A stretch of 64,000 nt of DNA, from the NCBI RefSeq assembly GCF_003046185.1, contig NZ_PZZL01000010.1, positions 62,001 through 126,000 on the forward strand, read 5' to 3'. Under the pieces are notes generated by a model. It was not told the DNA's origin. It searched no databases and saw only the letters and a list, made by a program, of their open reading frames with translations. Below, one piece after another: positions 43,597-51,830 of this stretch. Position 1 is the stretch's first letter. The number at the start of each line of letters is the position of its first letter. This DNA comes from Phreatobacter oligotrophus. GTDB taxonomy: Bacteria; Pseudomonadota; Alphaproteobacteria; Rhizobiales; Phreatobacteraceae. The translations under genes and the position numbers were made by a program.

Positions 43597-45521
43597 CCTC
43601 CTCAGCCCTCGTCCAGGACCAGTTCCTCAAAGTGCTCTCGCGCGAGGAGGCCATTGCCCGCTTCCGCGGCGCCCTGGAGCTCCGCCCGCTCGGGGCGGAG
43701 AGCGTGCGGCTGGAAGGGCTCGTCGGGCGGGTGCTGGCCGAGACGGTGGCAGCCCCCGTCGATGCACCGCCCTTCGACCGCTCGGTGGTCGACGGCTTCG
43801 CGGTGCTGGCCTCCGACGTCGCGGGAGCGAGCGAGGAGAGCCCCGCCTGGCTCGCCCTGACCCCTGAGACCATCGCCTGCGGGACGCAACCACGCCTGCC
43901 GGTCATCGCCGGCCATGCCACCCCCATCGCCACCGGCGGACCGATCCCGCGCGGCGCCGACGCGGTGGTGATGATCGAGCACACGCGCTTCGAGAACGGC
44001 CGCCTCGCGGTCATGCGCGCTTCGGCGCCGGGGCAGAACATATCCTTTGCCGGCTCGGACATCGCCCGCGGCGAGACGCTGCTGCGGCGCGGCACCCTCC
44101 TCGGCTCGCGCGAGGTGGGGATGCTCGCCGCCGTCGGTGCGGCGGAGGCCAAGGTCTGGCGCAAGCCGCGCGTCGCGGTGATCTCCACCGGCGACGAACT
44201 CGTCGCGCCGGGCGAGGCGCTGCGGCCTGCCGCCATCTACGATTCCAACGGCCCCATCGTCGCCGCCGCGCTGGAGGAGAACGGCTGCGAGCCCGTCCGC
44301 TTCGGCGCCATTCCCGACGTCGCGACGGCACTGGCCGCGGCGATCCGGGAGGCCCATGCCACCTGCGATGCCGTCATCCTCTCCGGCGGCACGTCGAAGG
44401 GCGCGGGCGACCTCACCTACACCATGGTGGAAAGCCTCGGCTGGCCCGGCATCATCGCCCATGGCGTGGCGCTGAAACCCGGCAAGCCGCTTTGCCTGGC
44501 GGTCTGCGAGGGCAAGCCGGTGGTCATCCTGCCGGGCTTCCCGACCTCGGCCATGTTCACCTTCCATGACATCGTCGCGCCGGTGCTACGCATCCTCGCC
44601 GGCCTGCCCGAGCGCGCGGAGATCGGCGTGCCGGCACGGGTGCCGACGCGCATCCCCTCGGATCTCGGCCGCACCGAGTTCGTCATGGTGGCGCTGGCGG
44701 AGGGGCCGGAAGGCCGCGTCGCCCACCCTGTCGGCAAGGGCTCCGGGGCGGTGACCGCCTTCGCCCAGGCCGACGGCTTCCTCACCATCGACGCGCTGAG
44801 CGATGCCCTGCCGGCCGGCACCCAGACCGAGGTGACGCTGTTCGCCCCGCATATCGCCGCGCCGTCGCTCACCATCATGGGCAGCCATTGCGTCGGCCTC
44901 GACGCGGTGATCGACCGGCTCTCCGACCGCGGCCTCACCGCCCGGTCGCTGGCGCTGGGCAGCCTCGGCGGCCTCTCGGCACTGAAGCGCGGCGAATGCG
45001 ACATTGCGCCGATCCACCTGCTCGATCCGCAGAGCGGCACCTACAACACGCCCTTCCTCGGCGAGGGCCTGCGGCTGGTGCCGGGCTGGCGGCGGATGCA
45101 GGGGCTCGTGCATCGCGCCGACGATCCGCGCTTTGCGGGTGTCGGCTCGGTGGACGACCTGGTCGCCCGGGCGCTGGCCGATCCCGACTGCCTGATGGTG
45201 AACCGCAACCAGGGCGCCGGCACGCGGGTGCTGATCGACCTCCTGCTCAAGGGCGCCAAGCCGCCGGGCTACTGGAACCAGCCGCGCTCGCACAATGCGG
45301 TGGCCGCGGCGGTGGCGCAGGAGCGCGCCGACTGGGGCATGACCATCGCGCCGGTCGCGGCGGCCGCGGGTCTCGCCTTCCTGCCCCATGCCGAGGAACA
45401 TTACGACTTCGCGGTCTCCGCCACGCCGCGCGGCGAGGCGCTCGCCGCCTTCGAGGCGGCGGTGACGGAGGCGGCGGCGGATCTCAAGCGCATCGGCTTC
45501 ACGCCGGCCGGCAAGGGCTGA
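43593..45521 (+). CDS. MoeA fused to a C-terminal PBP-like oxyanion-binding domain
   Basis: 642 residues from the ATG at 43593; the open frame extends upstream only as an antisense-like shadow. Residues 1-410 are MoeA with intact motifs (PPFDRSVVDGFAVLASDV, TGGPIPRGADAVVMIE, ISTGDELVAPGEALRP, SGGTSKGAGDLTYTMVE, LPGFPTSAMFTFHDI). Residues about 423-642 form a PBP-like domain (MGSHCVGLDAVIDRL, GECDIAPIHLLDPQSGTYN, RNQGAGTRVLIDLLL) homologous to that of the HTH-PBP regulator. The fusion may hand the bound oxyanion to the MoeA active site or tune its metal preference. It overlaps the preceding gene by four bases. Confidence 0.9.
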   Translation: MTSSALVQDQFLKVLSREEAIARFRGALELRPLGAESVRLEGLVGRVLAETVAAPVDAPPFDRSVVDGFAVLASDVAGASEESPAWLALTPETIACGTQPRLPVIAGHATPIATGGPIPRGADAVVMIEHTRFENGRLAVMRASAPGQNISFAGSDIARGETLLRRGTLLGSREVGMLAAVGAAEAKVWRKPRVAVISTGDELVAPGEALRPAAIYDSNGPIVAAALEENGCEPVRFGAIPDVATALAAAIREAHATCDAVILSGGTSKGAGDLTYTMVESLGWPGIIAHGVALKPGKPLCLAVCEGKPVVILPGFPTSAMFTFHDIVAPVLRILAGLPERAEIGVPARVPTRIPSDLGRTEFVMVALAEGPEGRVAHPVGKGSGAVTAFAQADGFLTIDALSDALPAGTQTEVTLFAPHIAAPSLTIMGSHCVGLDAVIDRLSDRGLTARSLALGSLGGLSALKRGECDIAPIHLLDPQSGTYNTPFLGEGLRLVPGWRRMQGLVHRADDPRFAGVGSVDDLVARALADPDCLMVNRNQGAGTRVLIDLLLKGAKPPGYWNQPRSHNAVAAAVAQERADWGMTIAPVAAAAGLAFLPHAEEHYDFAVSATPRGEALAAFEAAVTEAAADLKRIGFTPAGKG

Positions 45522-45585
45522 GGCCGCACGCACGGGAACCATGGCTCCGCCTACCGGTTGTTCGGGCAACCTCAAGGAGCCGCCG

Positions 45586-45933
45586 ATGTTCTCGTTCTTC
45601 GACACCCGCACACCCGCCCAGCGTTTCGCCGACGAGGCGATGGAGCATATTTCCGCACTCGCCAAGCAGCTCGGCCAGGCCGGCCAGGCCGGCGGTGATG
45701 CGATCTCCCACGCACCGGACCACCTGAAGGCCATGGCCAAGAGCCTCGACCGCATGGGCATCGGGCCGGGCGTCGCGGCCGCCGCCGGCCAGCACGCCCT
45801 GCGCAGCGTGTCGCGCAATCCCTCGCTGCTGGCGCCCATCGTGGTGGTCGGCGCGGCGATTGCGCTTGGCTACTGGCTGGCCCAGCCCGGCGAACAGCCG
45901 GCCGCACCCCATGTGAAGCGCGCGCGCGACTGA
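45586..45933 (+). CDS. Small hypothetical membrane-anchored protein
   Basis: 115 residues from the ATG at 45586 preceded by CAAGGAGC. An N-terminal polar, Gln/Ala-rich amphipathic part (FADEAMEHISALAKQLGQAG) is followed by a single C-terminal hydrophobic helix (LLAPIVVVGAAIALGYWLA, about residues 80-98) and a basic tail KRARD. The layout resembles DUF883/YqjD-type inner-membrane proteins, but the family is not recognised with certainty. It follows the MoeA-PBP gene by 64 bases and ends 22 bases from the convergent mgtC-like gene. Confidence 0.6.
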   Translation: MFSFFDTRTPAQRFADEAMEHISALAKQLGQAGQAGGDAISHAPDHLKAMAKSLDRMGIGPGVAAAAGQHALRSVSRNPSLLAPIVVVGAAIALGYWLAQPGEQPAAPHVKRARD

Positions 45934-45955
45934 GCGGCCGCCAGCCTGTCCCGAT

Positions 45956-46447
45956 CTACCGCTCGCCCCCCGGCGGACCCGTCTCGTGGTCCTCCGGGGC
46001 GGCGTTCGTGTCCTCGACCTTGAGCGGCGTCAGTAGGCGCAGGGTCATGACGGTCAGCACGGTGAGGAGCAGGGCCACGGCCCAGGCCCCGAGGCCGACG
46101 GCGGTGCCGATGGCACCCGTCGCCCAGAGGCTCGCCGCCGTCGCGGTGCCGCGGACCGAATTGCGCATCTTCAGGATGGCGCCGCCGCCGATGAATCCGA
46201 CGCCGGTGATCAGGCCCTCGACGATCTTGCCCATGGCATCGGGGTGGGTCCCATAGCGCAGCTCCGCCGCCTGCACGAAGCCGCAGCAGGCGATGGCGAC
46301 CAGCGGGAAGGTGCGAAGGCCGGCGCTGCGCTCCTCCTGCTCGCGATCCCAGCCGATGGGCAGGGCCAGCAGATAGGCGATGGCCAGCGCGACGAGATGC
46401 TGCAGAGCCTGCGCATCGCGCACGAAACCCCAGACCGTGTCCGTCAT
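45956..46447 (-). CDS. MgtC/SapB family membrane protein
   Basis: 163 residues with about four transmembrane helices. The MgtC signature is seen as IAYLLALPIGWDREQEERSA and GLITGVGFIGGGAILKMRNS. The helices LVALAIAYLLALPIG, AASLWATGAIGTAVGLGAWA and VALLLTVLTVMTLRLLTPL follow the family pattern. There is no C-terminal ACT-like domain. MgtC proteins aid survival in low magnesium or in macrophages and can inhibit ATP synthase; the short environmental homologues are of unknown role. A terminator separates it from the upstream DUF883-like gene. Confidence 0.88.
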   Translation of the reverse strand: MTDTVWGFVRDAQALQHLVALAIAYLLALPIGWDREQEERSAGLRTFPLVAIACCGFVQAAELRYGTHPDAMGKIVEGLITGVGFIGGGAILKMRNSVRGTATAASLWATGAIGTAVGLGAWAVALLLTVLTVMTLRLLTPLKVEDTNAAPEDHETGPPGGER

Positions 46448-46480
46448 CGATCATCCCTCATCGATCCTCCTTGGCGACGC

Positions 46481-46508
46481 GAAAAGGGCGGCCCCGCAGG
46501 ACCGCCCT
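46481..46508 (-). terminator. Intrinsic terminator after the DUF883-like gene
   Basis: On the minus strand AGGGCGG (46508-46502) pairs with CCGCCCT (46491-46485), loop of about 10 bases, followed by TTTTC. It lies 23 bases after the stop of the small gene and before mgtC. Confidence 0.75.
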
Positions 46509-46530
46509 CTGGTGCGTCACCCCATCGGGG

Positions 46531-46746
46531 TCAGCGGCGCATGCCGTAGAGAAAGCCGACGAAGGCGGCGACGGCGATCGACTGGAAGGGGCGCGATGTG
46601 ATCTCGTCGCGCAGCATGCGCTGCAGGTCGCCGGCGCGGTTGGCCATGACGTCGGTATCGACGCCGACGGCCTTCAGCTGCGACTGGGCGGCGCTGGCGA
46701 GATCGGACACGCCAGTCTGCGGGTTCATGGTGTTGGCATCGGCCAT
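46531..46746 (-). CDS. Small DUF883/ElaB-like membrane protein
   Basis: 71 residues from the ATG at 46746, preceded on the minus strand by CCGGAGGAC. A polar amphipathic front (DTDVMANRAGDLQRMLRDEI) leads to the short terminal helix RPFQSIAVAAFVGFLYGMRR, which has the R-P-x-x-(S/A)-x-x-x-A-x-x-x-G-x-(L/I)-x-G-x-x-x-R-R pattern of DUF883/YqjD proteins. These associate with the inner membrane and ribosomes in stationary phase in E. coli. The similarity is by motif only. Confidence 0.7.
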   Translation of the reverse strand: MADANTMNPQTGVSDLASAAQSQLKAVGVDTDVMANRAGDLQRMLRDEITSRPFQSIAVAAFVGFLYGMRR

Positions 46747-46823
46747 CGGGGTCCTCCGGGTTGGGTGCAAGGGTTTGCCTTGCCTGCGCAACGCCGGGTG
46801 ACGCGGAATCGTTCCTTGGCCCC

Positions 46824-48296
46824 TCAGCCGCGGGTGACGTGGTGGGCGGGCGTCGCGCCGCCGTTCCACTGGCCGCCCAGCGCCCGCTCGACCTGGGCTG
46901 CGAGCTGGAGCAGCAGCCCGTCCTGGCCCTGCGCGCCCATCACCTGGATGCCCATGGGCAGGCCGTTGGCCAAGCGCCCGAAGGGCATGGAGAGGCCGGG
47001 AATGCCGCAGAGATTGGCGAGCGGCGTATAGGCGAAGATGCCCCAGAGATTGGCGAACCAAGCGTGCACGTCCGGCTCGTCGCTGACGGTCAGATACTCG
47101 GTGGTGCCGATACGCGGGGTCGGCTTCGCCATGGTCGGCGTGAGGATGATGTCGAAGCGCTCGAAGAAGGCGCCGAAGCCGCGCGAGGCGGTGTTGAAGG
47201 CGAGCTGCATCCGCGTGCGCTCGGAATAGGTGGCGTCGATGCCGGCGGCCCAGAGGCGGATGTTCATCGGCTCGACCAGGTCCTCGGGCGGGCGGGTCAT
47301 GCCGCGCGGCTCCAGCAGCAGCGCGATCGTCTGGGCGAAGTTGGTGATGTAGCAGGTGGTCTGCGCCTTGAAGGCTGCCTCGTAGTCGATGGCGGGCTGG
47401 GCCTCCTCGACATGGTGGCCGAGGCCCTCGAGGAAGCGGGCGGCGCGCATGAGTTCGGCGATGATCTCCGGCGAGGTGCCATAGGGCCCCCACTGGTGGG
47501 AGAGGCCAATGCGCAGCGGCTTCGGGTCGCGGCGGACGAGGTCGGCATAGGGCTCGTCGGCGCGCCAGTAGGGCATGAACTCGCCAGGGGCGCCGCCGCG
47601 GCAGGAATCGACGAAGAGCGCGCTGTCGCGGACGGAGCGCGACAGGCAGCCCTGCGACGAGACGATCGAGGCAAGGTCGGAGCCGCCGGGAGCGATGGAG
47701 AAGACGCCGCGCGAGGGTTTGAGGCCAATGAGGCCGTTGACGCCGGCGGGGATGCGGATGGAGCCGCCGCCATCGGTGCCGTGCGAGAGCGGCAGCGCGC
47801 CGGCCGCCACCATGGCCGCCGTGCCGGCGGAGGACCCGCAGGTCGTGTAGGCGGTGTCCCAGGGATTGCGGGTGACGGAGATGGCGTTCTCGGCCGAGGA
47901 GCAGACGCCGAACTCGGGCGTCGTCGAGCGTCCCATGAGGTTGAGGCCGGCGGCGCGGATCTTCCGGGTCAGGTGGCTGTCGGCGGCTGCCACATTCCCC
48001 TGCATGAGCTGCGAGCCCATTTCCTGGCGGCGGCCCTTCAGCGTCGGCCCGAGGTCCTTCATCAGGTAGGGCACGCCGGCGAAGGGGCCGGCGGCGTTCA
48101 TGCCGTCCTTCAGCGGATCGGCGACGACGTCGTCGAAGACCTCGACCACGGCGTCGAGGGCGGGGTTCAGCCTGGCGATGGCGGCGGCGGCCTGGGCGGC
48201 GAGCTCAGCCGGAGTGACCTCGCCCTTGCGGACGCGGTCGGCCAGCGCGACGCCGTCATGCGCCGCCCATTCGCTCCAGCTCATCGCGAGGGTCAT
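46824..48296 (-). CDS. Amidase signature family hydrolase
   Basis: 490 residues. The amidase-signature triad is visible as Lys80 (GVPYLMKDLG), cis-Ser155 (TCGSSAGTAA) and nucleophile Ser179 (HGTDGGGSIRIPAG), with correct spacing of 24 between the serines. The family hydrolyses amides; closest resemblance by wording of motifs is to 6-aminohexanoate-cyclic-dimer hydrolase-like and aryl-acylamidase-like members. The gene is isolated, with repeats in the 382-base gap upstream. No regulator is adjacent. ATG at 46824-side start 48296 gives MTLAMSWSEW; the internal ATG four codons later is an alternative. Confidence 0.9.
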   Translation of the reverse strand: MTLAMSWSEWAAHDGVALADRVRKGEVTPAELAAQAAAAIARLNPALDAVVEVFDDVVADPLKDGMNAAGPFAGVPYLMKDLGPTLKGRRQEMGSQLMQGNVAAADSHLTRKIRAAGLNLMGRSTTPEFGVCSSAENAISVTRNPWDTAYTTCGSSAGTAAMVAAGALPLSHGTDGGGSIRIPAGVNGLIGLKPSRGVFSIAPGGSDLASIVSSQGCLSRSVRDSALFVDSCRGGAPGEFMPYWRADEPYADLVRRDPKPLRIGLSHQWGPYGTSPEIIAELMRAARFLEGLGHHVEEAQPAIDYEAAFKAQTTCYITNFAQTIALLLEPRGMTRPPEDLVEPMNIRLWAAGIDATYSERTRMQLAFNTASRGFGAFFERFDIILTPTMAKPTPRIGTTEYLTVSDEPDVHAWFANLWGIFAYTPLANLCGIPGLSMPFGRLANGLPMGIQVMGAQGQDGLLLQLAAQVERALGGQWNGGATPAHHVTRG

Positions 48297-48678
48297 GATG
48301 TCCGTCCTTCAATCCCGGTGGTGCCACAGCCTTCGGGCCTTCGGGAGCCGATGACCAGCGGGCATGGCGCATGGCGGCGATGCGATGCGCTTTCGGCCCC
48401 TCACCCTTCCCTCTCCCCGCCAGCGGGGAGCGGGGGCACCAGCGTCTTGCTCGTTGCGTGACCGTTGTGACTGGCATGGCGGTTCGGGGCATCCGCGACG
48501 TCGTCGTTCCCCTCTCCCCGCGTGCGGGGAGAGGGAAGGGTGAGGGGCCGTTTCGAACATGCCCCCGATCAGACGGGCATCCGCGCCCTCCATTTTCCCG
48601 TGAACCTTTTCCGCTCTCCCCCCGACCCATGGTCACTCCGCAGCACGGTGCCGCGGACATGACCCGGGGAGGCGACCC
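48297..48678. other. 382-base gap between divergent genes containing a paired inverted repeat
   Basis: No coding sequence is recognisable; the codons read from it in any frame are repeat-derived. It contains the CCCCTCACCCTTCC element at 48397-48547 and then 130 bases leading to the small secreted-protein gene, with GGGGAGGCGACCC before its ATG. Promoters for both flanking genes must be here but no convincing -35/-10 pair was found. Confidence 0.65.
48397..48547. repeat. Paired inverted repeat, CCCCTCACCCTTCC type (copy 2)
   Basis: Left arm 48397-48436 and right arm 48509-48547 repeat the arms of the element at 20853-21004 with few differences (CGCCAGCGG and CGCGTGCGG loops, one GAG to GCG change). 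The 72-base spacer begins GCACCAGCGTC and ends CGCGACGTCGTCGT, matching the spacer ends of the other copy while its centre is different. Confidence 0.88.
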
Positions 48679-48936
48679 ATGTTTGCGAAGCTCGATGTTC
48701 GGAAGTCGGCTCTCACGTTCCTTGCTGCGGCGCTCGTCTCGACGCTGGCCGGGATCGCCGCCTCGGCCCATGCCTCGCCGCTGGCAGCCTCGGCCCGGCT
48801 CGTTGCGCCCCATGCCATGACCGACGGCAAGGGGGCCGAAGCCTCCGCCGAGCGCAACGGCCACCGCCTCACCCGCCCGGCCAACCGTTTCGACGGGGCG
48901 GCCGGGACGGCCGGCAGCACGATCGAGGGCCGCTGA
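48679..48936 (+). CDS. Small secreted hypothetical protein
   Basis: 85 residues. A Sec signal (SALTFLAAALVSTLAGIAAS, cleavage after AHAS near residue 33) precedes a short polar mature part (HRLTRPANRFDGAAGTAGST) with no cysteine, repeat or known motif. The ATG follows GGGGAGGCGACCC. Codon usage is like the surroundings. No family is recognised. It ends in front of the argG terminator. Confidence 0.55.
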   Translation: MFAKLDVRKSALTFLAAALVSTLAGIAASAHASPLAASARLVAPHAMTDGKGAEASAERNGHRLTRPANRFDGAAGTAGSTIEGR

Positions 48937-48940
48937 ACGG

Positions 48941-48965
48941 AAAAAGGCCGGGTTGCCCCGGCCTT
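48941..48965 (-). terminator. Terminator between argG and the small secreted-protein gene
   Basis: AAGGCCGGG (48944-48952) and CCCGGCCTT (48957-48965) form a nine-base perfect stem with a four-base loop. The T-tract (TTTTT on the minus strand) follows in the argG direction; the plus direction has only CTTCTG, so it stops argG best. Confidence 0.85.
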
Positions 48966-48994
48966 CTGTCAGTCCCGATCGATAAAGCCCCGGC

Positions 48995-50230
48995 TCAGAG
49001 GCCGAGCTTCTTCTTGCGCTGGGCGAGGGTGCGCAGGCGCAGCGCGTTCAGCTTGATGAAGCCGGCGGCATCGCGGTGGTCATAGGCCACGGCGCCCTCC
49101 TCGAAGGTCACCAGTTCCTTGTCGTAGAGCGAATAGGGGCTCTCGCGGCCGACCACGATGGCATTGCCCTTGTAAAGCTTCAGCCGCACCGAGCCGGTGA
49201 CGAACTGCTGGCTCTTGTCGATGAGGGCCTGCAGCATCTCGCGCTCCGGCGAGAACCAGAAGCCGTTGTAGATGAGCTCGGCATATTTCGGCATGAGCTC
49301 GTCCTTCAGATGCGCCGCGCCGCGGTCGAGGGTGATGCTCTCGATGGCGCGGTGGGCGAAATAGAGGATCGTGCCGCCAGGGGTCTCGTACATGCCGCGC
49401 GACTTCATGCCGACGAAGCGGTTCTCGACGAGGTCGAGGCGGCCGATGCCGTTGATCTTGCCGAGCTCGTTGAGCTTGGTGAGCAGGGTTGCCGGCGACA
49501 GCGCCTTGCCGTCGATGCCGACGGCATCGCCCTCCTTGAAGTCGATGGTGATGTAGGTCGGCTTGTCCGGCGCGCTCTCCGGGCCGTCGGTGCGCGAGTA
49601 GACGTAGTCCGGCACCTCATCGGCGGGATCCTCCAGCACCATGCCCTCGGACGAGGCGTGGAGCAGGTTGGCGTCGACCGAGAAGGGCGCCTCGCCGCGC
49701 TTGTTCTTGGCGATCGGGATCTGGTGCTGTTCGGCGAACTCGATGAGCTTGGTGCGGCTCGACAGGTCCCATTCGCGCCAGGGGGCGATGACCGTCACGT
49801 CGGGCTTGAGCGCATAGTAGGAGAGCTCGAAGCGGACCTGGTCGTTGCCCTTGCCGGTGGCACCGTGGGAGACGGCGTCGGCGCCGACGGCCTCGGCGAT
49901 CTCGATCTGGCGCTTGGCGATGAGCGGGCGGGCGATGGAGGTGCCGAGGAGATAGAGGCCCTCATACATCGCGTTGGCACGGAACATCGGGAAGACGTAG
50001 TCCTTCACGAAGGTCTCGCGCAGGTCGTCCATGAAGATGTTCTCGGGCTTGATGCCGAGCAGCAGCGCCTTGTCGCGCGCCGGTCCCAGTTCCTCGCCCT
50101 GACCGAGATCGGCGGTGAAGGTGACGACCTCGCAGCCATAGGTGGTCTGCAGCCACTTCAGGATGATGGAGGTGTCGAGTCCGCCGGAATAGGCGAGGAC
50201 GACTTTCTTGACGGACTTCTGGGCGGCCAT
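48995..50230 (-). CDS. argG: Argininosuccinate synthase
   Basis: 411 residues, complete. It joins citrulline and aspartate with ATP to argininosuccinate in arginine biosynthesis. The ATP pyrophosphatase motif [18 protein letters not shown] is at residues 10-27, and [20 protein letters not shown] and [20 protein letters not shown] are class signatures. It is transcribed alone, with its own terminator. argE is elsewhere in the window, and argH is not seen. Confidence 0.97.
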   Translation of the reverse strand: MAAQKSVKKVVLAYSGGLDTSIILKWLQTTYGCEVVTFTADLGQGEELGPARDKALLLGIKPENIFMDDLRETFVKDYVFPMFRANAMYEGLYLLGTSIARPLIAKRQIEIAEAVGADAVSHGATGKGNDQVRFELSYYALKPDVTVIAPWREWDLSSRTKLIEFAEQHQIPIAKNKRGEAPFSVDANLLHASSEGMVLEDPADEVPDYVYSRTDGPESAPDKPTYITIDFKEGDAVGIDGKALSPATLLTKLNELGKINGIGRLDLVENRFVGMKSRGMYETPGGTILYFAHRAIESITLDRGAAHLKDELMPKYAELIYNGFWFSPEREMLQALIDKSQQFVTGSVRLKLYKGNAIVVGRESPYSLYDKELVTFEEGAVAYDHRDAAGFIKLNALRLRTLAQRKKKLGL

Positions 50231-50306
50231 GGGCGTTCCCTGACAGGGCTTGGGCGGGGTTGCGCCGACTTAAAGACAGTCCGGGCCGCTGGCAAGCGGC
50301 GCCATG

Positions 50307-51053
50307 TCAACCCGGCCGCCCGGCAAGCCGCCGGAGCGGCGCGCCGATGCGGGCGAGGCGGGCCGCCCAGACCTCTTCCGGCGCGGCGCCGGGCCGCCGG
50401 TAGAACCAGCGATAGGCCCCGGCGATCATCAGCAGGGTGATCAGGATGGCGATGAGCGTGTCGGACAGGAAATGGCCGCCAAAGGCCATGCGCAGGCCGG
50501 AAATGACCGCCGTGTAGGCGGCAACGCCCGCCAGCAGCGGCACGCGCGCCGCCGGCGGCGCAAGGAGTACCGGCGCGGCCAGCCAGGCGGCGCCGGAGGC
50601 CTCGCCCGAGACGAAGGAGCAGTTGGTGCGGCATTCGCGGCCATTGCCCGGCTGCCACCAGGGCGTGAACTGCCAGGGACCGCCGAACTGCGTCACGTGC
50701 ACGGGGCGGGCCCGATCCCAGACTTCCTTGAAGACGCCGTTGACGACGAGCACGGGTGCGGCGGCGACGGTCAGGAAGAGGAAGAGCGCGGCGCGGGCCG
50801 ACATGAACTGCCGGCTCGCGGGCGCGACGATGTGCTGGAGGATGGAGACAAGCGCGGCGATGCCGATGGCAATGGTCGGCCACATGCTGACGCGGCGCAG
50901 GAGGGCGGCAAGGCCCCACTCGCTCATCCAGAAGCCCGCGGCGGGCGTCCAGAACCAGCCGCCGACCGCAAGGTCGATGCCGGGCGCGACGGCGATTGCC
51001 GCAATGACGACGGCGAGCGCCAGCAACGTTGCGAGAAAGAGGGCGCGGACCAA
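50307..51053 (-). CDS. PAP2-family membrane phosphatase
   Basis: 248 residues with about six transmembrane segments. The phosphatase motifs are KEVWDRARP (motif 1, K-x6-RP), CSFVSGEAS in place of the usual P-S-G-H (motif 2) and GLRMAFGGHFLSD (motif 3, R-x5-H-x3-D). The motif 2 histidine is replaced by glutamate, while motif 3 histidine and aspartate remain. Such enzymes dephosphorylate lipid phosphates (phosphatidate, undecaprenyl-PP or lipid A). A polar loop GGPWQFTPWWQPGNGRECRT precedes motif 2. It lies 76 bases upstream of argG in the transcription sense, without clear coupling. Confidence 0.85.
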   Translation of the reverse strand: MVRALFLATLLALAVVIAAIAVAPGIDLAVGGWFWTPAAGFWMSEWGLAALLRRVSMWPTIAIGIAALVSILQHIVAPASRQFMSARAALFLFLTVAAAPVLVVNGVFKEVWDRARPVHVTQFGGPWQFTPWWQPGNGRECRTNCSFVSGEASGAAWLAAPVLLAPPAARVPLLAGVAAYTAVISGLRMAFGGHFLSDTLIAILITLLMIAGAYRWFYRRPGAAPEEVWAARLARIGAPLRRLAGRPG

Positions 51054-51126
51054 GGGGGCTCCAGCGGATCGATGGCGATGCGCGCTTCTAGGCCAGCCGC
51101 GGGCGACTGAACAGCGCTACGGTGTC

Positions 51127-51735
51127 TCAGGAGGCGCGGTCGGCCTCCGAGGCGTCGTGGCGCATGATGAGGGGCACCTGCGCCATGGCGAAGATCATGG
51201 TGAGGGGCATGATGCCCCAGACCTTGAAGGCGACCCAGGTGTCGGTGGTCTGGGTGCGCCAGACGATCTCGTTGAGCGCGGCGAGGACGAAGAAGAAGAA
51301 GGCCCAGCGCCAGGTGAGCAGGCGCCAGCCCTCGTCGGTGAGGTCGAAGACACTGTCGAGGACGAGCTTGAGGACGTTGCGGCCGCTCAGCCCGGCCCAG
51401 ACCAGCACGCCGCCGAAGAGGGTGTTCACGATGGTCGGCTTGAGCTTGATGAAGAGCTCGTCGTGGAGGATCAGCGTCAGGCCACCGAAGATGGTGATCA
51501 CCACCGCCGAGACGAGCGGCATGACGGGCAGCTTGCGGACGAGCGTCCAGGTGATGGCCAGCGAGGCAAGGACGGCGACGACGAAGATGCCGGTGGCGAG
51601 GAAGAGACGGTTCTGCGTCGCCACCCCGAACCAGCGGTCTCCATAGGAATTGACCAGGAAGAACAGGACCAGCGGACCCATCTCCAGGGCAAGCTTGGCG
51701 ACCGGCGGCAGTTGGTGTTTTTCGGTATGTGTCAT
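51127..51735 (-). CDS. yciB: Inner-membrane septation protein YciB/IspZ
   Basis: 202 residues from the ATG at 51735 (MTHTEKHQLP), which has AGGG four bases before it; ATG at 51750 in the same frame is an alternative. About five transmembrane helices are predicted (ALEMGPLVLFFLVNSYG, FLATGIFVVAVLASLAITW, LVSAVVITIFGGLTLIL, NTLFGGVLVWAGLSG, AFFFFVLAALNEIVW), and HDELFIKLKPTIVN is the diagnostic loop. YciB affects cell-envelope integrity and division. Convergence with nothing: it is followed by PAP2 on the same strand after 73 bases. Confidence 0.92.
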   Translation of the reverse strand: MTHTEKHQLPPVAKLALEMGPLVLFFLVNSYGDRWFGVATQNRLFLATGIFVVAVLASLAITWTLVRKLPVMPLVSAVVITIFGGLTLILHDELFIKLKPTIVNTLFGGVLVWAGLSGRNVLKLVLDSVFDLTDEGWRLLTWRWAFFFFVLAALNEIVWRTQTTDTWVAFKVWGIMPLTMIFAMAQVPLIMRHDASEADRAS

Positions 51736-51830
51736 CAGCCCTAGCGCCATGGACAAATCGTCCGGCGAGTTTAGCTTGCGCGCGACGTCGACACCAACAC
51801 ACACCGACGCGATTATCGAGGAGTGGCATC

